From the NCBI GenBank assembly GCA_964464175.1, contig CAYXFD010000041.1, positions 1 to 10,602 of the forward strand: 10,602 nucleotides of DNA, in the 5' to 3' direction. Shown here in pieces: positions 6,729 through 10,602 of this stretch (its first letter is position 1; each line of letters starts with the position of its first letter). The translations under genes and the position numbers were made by a program. The notes beneath the pieces were generated by a model. That model ran no database searches, had not been told where the DNA came from, and saw only the letters and a list, made by a program, of their open reading frames with translations. The stretch is from CAYXFD01 sp964464175 (lineage in GTDB: Bacteria > Cloacimonadota > Cloacimonadia > Cloacimonadales > JAJBBL01).

Positions 6729-6743
6729 GTCTTTGAAAAAGAC
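6729..6743. promoter_or_regulatory. Perfect inverted repeat next to the hydrogenase promoter
   Basis: GTCTTT-GAA-AAAGAC is a 6-bp dyad immediately upstream of the extended -10 and centred about 24 bp before the inferred start. It sits where an operator would block or aid polymerase. It does not match the Rex pattern (TTGTGA-N6-TCACAA). Confidence 0.35.
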
Positions 6744-6841
6744 CAGTCGCTATTTCCTGTCAACTTTTTTTTGGATAATGTCTCATCCCCCGGTCGGGAT
6801 TGTTTTCTTCTATACCCGCCCGTCACTCCCTAAGTGTTTGA

Positions 6842-6881
6842 TCCTGACCTGTATTATCGCTTCGCTCAATGCAGTTCAGGA
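6842..6881. repeat. Strong hairpin in the hydrogenase upstream region
   Basis: TCCTGA (6842-6847) pairs with TCAGGA (6876-6881). After one C/T mismatch, CTGTATT (6849-6855) pairs with AATGCAG (6868-6874, one G-T wobble). The result is 13 bp around a 12-nt loop. No T-run lies on either side, so it is not an intrinsic terminator. It looks like an intergenic palindromic element or structured RNA. Confidence 0.5.
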
Positions 6882-6895
6882 ACTATAATAGATAG

Positions 6896-6982
6896 AAAAA
6901 TCATAACTCTGATTCGGAGTTCAGCATAGAATGAGGGAGCATTTACGGGTAAAGTGAAGAAATAGTTAAATCGTACTATTTC
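6896..6982 (-). terminator. Two weak hairpins at the end of the FAD-oxidoreductase cluster
   Basis: On the minus strand GAAATAGT-N8-ACTATTTC (6982-6959) is a perfect 8-bp stem spanning the stop codon and followed by TTCACTTT. Next, AACTC-N7-GAGTT (6921-6905) is followed by ATGATTTTTC. Both are A/T-rich and weak. Together they are a reasonable place for the cluster transcript to end. Confidence 0.35.
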
Positions 6983-8574
6983 GCTTTGAGAACTCTGTTA
7001 GCAGCCAGTTTAGCGGTTAGTATCGACATTGGAACCCCAGCCGGGCTGTATGCCCATTGACCAGCTTTATAGATAGACGGCAGAGGTGTTATGACTGATC
7101 GATCAACAATCTGAATCTTATTAACAACAGGCATCTCTTTTCCGAATCTCCATCCTACGATTGCCCCTCCGGAACTGGCTATTCTGTCACTGATGTTTAT
7201 AGGTGTAAAGGAAAAGTGATCTATTACTTTATCCTTTAGCATTGGGAATATCGACTCCGAAAAAATTCTTAAAAGACGGTCTTCAATTTCTTTAGTAAAT
7301 TCCTCAAGCCAGCCTGCTGTCTGTATCTTTTTGAAAAGCTCATATTCTGCAAGGAAACTGATGATCAATCCCGTTTTACCGGAAGGAACTAAGTCACTGT
7401 CTTTCAGACCGGGTATTGATATCTCGTATGTATTGAGGGATGTGAATCTATCAAGCCAATCAAGTATTTCCTCTTTGCTGATTACGGAAAAGTTGTTCAA
7501 GACATGATATAGATCAGTGCGGTGTGTTTCTCCTAACCCTTGGCGTGACGGGGTATAAAAAAAGTGACCGGCAGCTATGCTCCGAAAGCTTTCAAGGGGT
7601 TCATCAACTTCAAGGAATAGTGTGAATACAGATTCTCCGCCTTTACTTTGTAAGATATTGGTCTTTCGATCTTCAAATTTAGCAATGAGTTTCGGTGGCA
7701 GATTTTCGGTTTCAACTATGCTGTAGAGTGTCTTTAGATCGGCTGTCCAAATCAGGTTCTTATATCTATAGCTGATGTTGTTCTCATCTCTGACTCTCTT
7801 TTCATGAGGGAAAACCCGATTTGCCATAGTTCCGGTTTTGATCCTGCCCCCCAGCTTTACTATTTTGTCTTTTAAGGCTTCCGACAGTTTGCCCATGCCT
7901 CCTCTGGGGTAAAAATAGTCGAGATAGAGCGAAAAATAGCTTAGAGCAAAGAAGGTCGGTGTATTCTTAAAAAAGTGTTGTGAGATAATATCCCTCAGCG
8001 AGCGATTCTTTATCGTGGATTTTAGGTAGTCTTCAACGGGTAACTGCATGCGGTTTATTTTTCCAACTGTAAGCAAAAAGCGAGGTAACCAGGGGAGAAG
8101 TTTTTTGAAGATGAATGATCTGTCGCGTTTCAGATCCTTGAAGAGGGGATTCTCAAGACCATAAAGCACATCCATATACTTCATGATCTTTCTGATCGCT
8201 TTTACCAACTGATCGATTTCGTCTCCGCTTTCGGGGTAGAATTTCTTCAGTAAACTCTGGTATTGTGAAAGGCTCGCTAAATTTTCAATATGAAGTATTT
8301 CATTTTCAATACCGAGAGAAACAGGGCTATCCAATACCTCGAGGTTAATGTTAAGATCCTTCAACATCGGAAAGATTATCCCTGCGTCTTCCAGCGCTCT
8401 GACTCCGGCATCGAAACAAAAACCATTGTGCGAAAAAGTATTTACCAATCCACCAACTTCTCTGTTCTTTTCTAACAGTAACACATTTTGACCCTGGCGA
8501 GCCAGGTAAGCGGTTGCTGTTAAACCGGCAATTCCACCCCCCACGATTATGGTATCGTAACTCTTCTCGTTCAT
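6976..8574 (-). CDS. CrtI/RetSat-like FAD-dependent oxidoreductase (phytoene desaturase superfamily)
   Basis: A 532-residue flavoprotein of the phytoene desaturase/carotenoid isomerase/retinol saturase group. These enzymes add, remove or rearrange double bonds in polyene or isoprenoid chains at the membrane surface. The N-terminal Rossmann FAD motif is complete (IIVGGGIAGLTA 9-20, acidic E35, GG 41-42, FDAGVRAL 54-61). YPRGGMGKLSEAL (222-234) is the family's mid-protein PxGGM-type motif. The C-terminal FAD-closing motif is YKAGQWAYSPAGVPMS (502-517). No transmembrane helix is evident. The substrate is not readable: it could be a carotenoid, a retinoid-like compound or another lipid, and no phytoene synthase or lycopene cyclase is in view. 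It is the last gene of the minus-strand cluster, 40 bp after the SDR. The start is fixed by the FAD motif, but no Shine-Dalgarno sequence precedes it. Confidence 0.88.
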   Translation of the reverse strand: MNEKSYDTIIVGGGIAGLTATAYLARQGQNVLLLEKNREVGGLVNTFSHNGFCFDAGVRALEDAGIIFPMLKDLNINLEVLDSPVSLGIENEILHIENLASLSQYQSLLKKFYPESGDEIDQLVKAIRKIMKYMDVLYGLENPLFKDLKRDRSFIFKKLLPWLPRFLLTVGKINRMQLPVEDYLKSTIKNRSLRDIISQHFFKNTPTFFALSYFSLYLDYFYPRGGMGKLSEALKDKIVKLGGRIKTGTMANRVFPHEKRVRDENNISYRYKNLIWTADLKTLYSIVETENLPPKLIAKFEDRKTNILQSKGGESVFTLFLEVDEPLESFRSIAAGHFFYTPSRQGLGETHRTDLYHVLNNFSVISKEEILDWLDRFTSLNTYEISIPGLKDSDLVPSGKTGLIISFLAEYELFKKIQTAGWLEEFTKEIEDRLLRIFSESIFPMLKDKVIDHFSFTPINISDRIASSGGAIVGWRFGKEMPVVNKIQIVDRSVITPLPSIYKAGQWAYSPAGVPMSILTAKLAANRVLKAK

Positions 8575-8614
8575 TGTAATTTCATGGGAATAAAAGATGA
8601 TACAAATGAATCTT

Positions 8615-9577
8615 TCATCGGTTATAAGCCTTTAATCCTGACAACTTCAAGGTCCTTTCCCAAAGTTCATAGGCTGCCTCCTTATCCATAGCAGGGGGTG
8701 CCGGTTCCTCTTCGGTCGTTAAACTAAAGTATTTTCCACTAACACCATTGAGTTCCGGTGAGACTCCCAAATAGTATAATGCTTCTGCTGAAATTTCAGG
8801 TGTTTTAAGGATTTTATCAAAAAAGTTCCTTTTAAACCAGCGGTAAAACGGTCCGTTTTCCTGTCCTGTATCTGTTTTTACTGCTCCGGGATGAATCGTA
8901 TTGATCGTAACTCCTGTATTCCGCAAATGTTCATTGAACACGATCATTGAGAGTAATTGTGCGGTTTTAGCCGAGCCGTAGCTCTTTAATCCGGAATATC
9001 TTCGCTTTTTCCAGTTCAGATCGTCAAGCCTTAACCCCCAAACGGCAAAGCGATGTCCTTCAGAACCGACCATTATGATCCGGGCATTTTTCTGCCCGGT
9101 TAACTTATCCATCAAGAGGTAATTCATTATGAAGGAGGAGAAGTAATGAACTACCAAAACTTTTTCCAGTCCATCGGGCGTAAACTCCCGACTCGTTAAG
9201 TAAACACCGGCATTGTGAATTAGCACGTCAATCGGGCTGTCTAAGTTCAGAAGTTCTTCAGAAACCTTGAAAATATCTGCTAAGATGCTTAGATCCGCGA
9301 TCAGATAACTGCATTTAACACCAAACTCATTCTCAATGTCACGCTGAAGTCTTTCCGATTTCTCACGATTTCTATTGATACAGAGCAGATTAGCCCCCCG
9401 GGCAGCATATTTGCGAGCGGTAGCTTTACCGATCCCTGAGGTGGCACCGGTTATAACTACAAGCCTGTCTTGAAATCTATCCGGGCAAATTTTCGGGTCT
9501 AACCTGCCATTTCTTATCATGGCAAAGATGTTAGACCACTTGTACTCCCGAAAATATTGGGTTGTTTTCTTTCTCAT
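8615..9577 (-). CDS. Short-chain dehydrogenase/reductase, retinol-dehydrogenase-like
   Basis: A 320-residue classical SDR with an N-terminal extension of about 36 residues. The cofactor motif TGATSGIG (43-50) is followed by NRNREK (68-73), whose Arg residues after the second strand favour NADP(H). Then come D95-L, HNAG (121-124), the catalytic S172 (MVGSEGHR), the YxxxK pair Y200/K204 (SYGSAK) and HPG (229-231). The overall pattern resembles retinol dehydrogenase/WWOX-type SDRs acting on lipid or isoprenoid alcohols. By my alignment the tetrad Asn (usually NHLGH) is His144 here (VVHYFSSF). The gene follows the NTF2-fold gene by 10 bp and precedes the FAD oxidoreductase by 40 bp, which implies one transcript and sequential chemistry. 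There is no clear ribosome binding site before the ATG. An internal ATG at codon 20 has none either. Confidence 0.9.
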   Translation of the reverse strand: MRKKTTQYFREYKWSNIFAMIRNGRLDPKICPDRFQDRLVVITGATSGIGKATARKYAARGANLLCINRNREKSERLQRDIENEFGVKCSYLIADLSILADIFKVSEELLNLDSPIDVLIHNAGVYLTSREFTPDGLEKVLVVHYFSSFIMNYLLMDKLTGQKNARIIMVGSEGHRFAVWGLRLDDLNWKKRRYSGLKSYGSAKTAQLLSMIVFNEHLRNTGVTINTIHPGAVKTDTGQENGPFYRWFKRNFFDKILKTPEISAEALYYLGVSPELNGVSGKYFSLTTEEEPAPPAMDKEAAYELWERTLKLSGLKAYNR

Positions 9578-9587
9578 ATCAGAGATC

Positions 9588-10064
9588 TTAGCCGAATTTT
9601 TTAGTCAGGAACTTTCGGTACATCTTGCCAAAATGGGGAATGTTGTTAAATATATCGCCCCAGAGATCGTAATAGTCCCGTTGTTCTTTTATTAAACCAT
9701 CTTCACTCAGAACGATTTTTGTTGATCCATAGATTGGAGTGTTTGGGTATTTCTTGAAGATCATGGTCATTATCCAATCGAACATTATTACATTCTCGTT
9801 TTGAGCCATCGATACTATCTCCATCTTCAACTGCTTAGTCCGTTTAGTAAGCCGATTGCACATAGCGATGAAATCGTCAATTCCTTCAATCCGCTGAATT
9901 GTGTCCTGAAAAACTATATCCCTGTGATAGTATTTAAAAATATGTGACCAGTCCGGTTTCCCCTCATGGTTATATGTTTTCGTCCACAACTCTTTGATTG
10001 TGTCCATGTTTAATGTCACTAGCCCCTCCGTTTTATTGAATGGTTCCTGATCCTGAATAATCAT
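9588..10064 (-). CDS. NTF2/SnoaL-fold protein
   Basis: A 158-residue protein with the NTF2-like (SnoaL, ketosteroid-isomerase-like) pattern. An N-terminal helix (IKELWTKTYN) is followed by YYHRDIVFQD (45-54), a helix around 62-75, then strands (MEIVSMAQ, VIMFDWIMTMIF, IYGSTKIVLS) ending in GLIKEQRDYYDLWGD (123-137). The fold often serves as a small isomerase, cyclase, hydrolase or binding module. Members ending in RDYYD-type motifs occur beside SDR and FAD-oxidoreductase genes, as here. No catalytic residues can be assigned, so the activity is unknown. The assigned start at 10064 has no Shine-Dalgarno sequence. An alternative ATG at codon 20 (10007) has a GGAGG-type run about 15-17 nt upstream, which is too far to be convincing. 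The conserved domain begins after residue 20, so either start is possible. Confidence 0.75.
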   Translation of the reverse strand: MIIQDQEPFNKTEGLVTLNMDTIKELWTKTYNHEGKPDWSHIFKYYHRDIVFQDTIQRIEGIDDFIAMCNRLTKRTKQLKMEIVSMAQNENVIMFDWIMTMIFKKYPNTPIYGSTKIVLSEDGLIKEQRDYYDLWGDIFNNIPHFGKMYRKFLTKKFG

Positions 10065-10080
10065 ATCATTGAGTGTTCAA

Positions 10081-10491
10081 TTAAAAAAAGTACTTGGGCT
10101 TGCTTTTCATGAATGGTGATTCGCTTAAGTCAAACAATGTTTTTCGAAACGATGGTGGACCAAAAGTCATTCCGGGATCATTGGAAAAGCCAATCCCTTC
10201 CTTAGGAATCCCCAGCCAGTTAGTATCGATTTGTTCGTTCATGTTCTCATCATGAAAATATCTGAAAGCATACTTTCCCGACTCTAAATTTTCTATAATT
10301 ATTACACATCTATGGTCTGAAATATTCTCAGTTACTGAAACCAGACATTGTTCGTCTTCATTACTCAGTTCAAGATGAACATGGCCGATATCATTTCGCA
10401 GATCGTTTATCTCAATTGTCAGAGTTAACTGAGCAACCGATACGGAGGGAATACAGCAACAAAGAAACAGTAAAAATTTGATATACTCCAC
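10081..10491 (-). CDS. Exported DUF2141-type protein
   Basis: A secreted protein of about 136 residues. The preferred start is the GTG at 10491. GGAGG lies 4 nt upstream and the product opens as a textbook signal peptide (MEYIKFLLFLCCCIPSVSVA, cut before Gln). The longer reading from GTG 10506 puts that ribosome binding site inside the gene. The mature part matches DUF2141: beta-rich, with FHDEN, then a D-x-N element, GIPKEG, GFSND and GPPSF near the C-terminus. The FHDEN-x-N-x3-D-x-N block resembles a metal-binding loop, but that is inference. The function of the family is unknown; such proteins are likely periplasmic. The gene lies 16 bp before the NTF2-fold gene and about 30 bp after the end of a probable upstream gene, so it belongs to the cluster. 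Three consecutive Cys in the signal peptide do not form a lipobox. Confidence 0.75.
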   Translation of the reverse strand: MEYIKFLLFLCCCIPSVSVAQLTLTIEINDLRNDIGHVHLELSNEDEQCLVSVTENISDHRCVIIIENLESGKYAFRYFHDENMNEQIDTNWLGIPKEGIGFSNDPGMTFGPPSFRKTLFDLSESPFMKSKPKYFF

Positions 10492-10521
10492 GATACCTCC
10501 AGCCACTCGACTTATTGAGCA

Positions 10522-10602
10522 TTACGTGTTGTTGTCAAGAGTTAATCTATCAGGCATTCCCCCATTTTTTTTCAGAACCTCAATCTCAGTTGTAGTGGTT
10601 CG
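10522..10602 (-). CDS. C-terminal tail of an unidentified gene running off the right edge
   Basis: A minus-strand frame is open from the window edge to a TAA at 10524-10522. It encodes 26 residues including EIEVLKKNGGMPDRLTL. The composition is protein-like and the stop falls about 30 bp before the DUF2141 gene, as expected within an operon. I do not recognise the protein, and a frame this short could be chance. A TTGACA (10538-10533) lies inside it with AATAAG 16 bp downstream. If that is a real promoter, transcription would start near 10504. Confidence 0.4.
   Translation of the reverse strand, partial: RTTTTEIEVLKKNGGMPDRLTLDNNT

Noticed and set aside
6785..6810. Plus-strand terminator ATCCC-N6-GGGAT followed by TGTTTTCTTC
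   Set aside because: The stem is only 5 bp and no plus-strand gene lies upstream that would need it.

Overview
The window reads as ordinary bacterial chromosome of moderate GC (about 42% by eye). It suggests an anaerobic or fermentative Gram-negative-type organism. The best single clue is a complete HydA/HndD-type [FeFe]-hydrogenase with all its cluster ligands, and a Sec-exported DUF2141-type protein fits. A Cloacimonadota or other FCB-group lineage is a guess from gene content only. No rRNA, tRNA, CRISPR array, transposase or prophage gene was seen.

Layout. (a) 1-1322, plus strand: the 3' part of a mercuric-reductase/lipoamide-dehydrogenase-like flavoprotein, whose frame looks broken at the left edge, followed 23 bp later by a TVP38/TMEM64 (VTT) membrane protein. 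(b) 1323-1542: a leader region with a possible extended -10 promoter, then a DEAD-box RNA helicase with a C-terminal DbpA-type RNA-binding domain (1543-3132). (c) 3133-3320: a convergent intergenic region with a nested inverted repeat. (d) 3321-4414, minus strand: two coupled membrane proteins of unknown function (8 and 2 predicted helices, ATGA overlap). Their upstream region holds tandem TTGACA boxes embedded in small palindromes. (e) 4415-4950: 536 bp with no convincing gene but several hairpins and a T8 tract. (f) 4951-6696, minus: a stand-alone [FeFe]-hydrogenase catalytic subunit, with an extended -10 promoter and an adjacent perfect inverted repeat. (g) 6697-6975: intergenic, with a strong 13-bp hairpin. 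(h) 6976-10602, minus: a compact cluster of the tail of an unknown gene, a secreted DUF2141-type protein, an NTF2/SnoaL-fold protein, a short-chain dehydrogenase and a CrtI/RetSat-like FAD oxidoreductase.

How the genes may work together. The flavoprotein and TVP38 pair is a recurrent association of a soluble redox enzyme with a VTT membrane protein. The hydrogenase would dispose of, or bifurcate, electrons during fermentation, but its usual NADH-oxidising partners are not in the window. The cluster at 6976-10491 combines a polyene-type FAD oxidoreductase, an SDR, a small NTF2-fold protein and an exported DUF2141 protein. It looks like a pathway modifying a lipid or isoprenoid, but its substrate cannot be read from sequence and no phytoene synthase is visible. 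This cluster and the two-gene membrane unit are the parts most likely to be undescribed.
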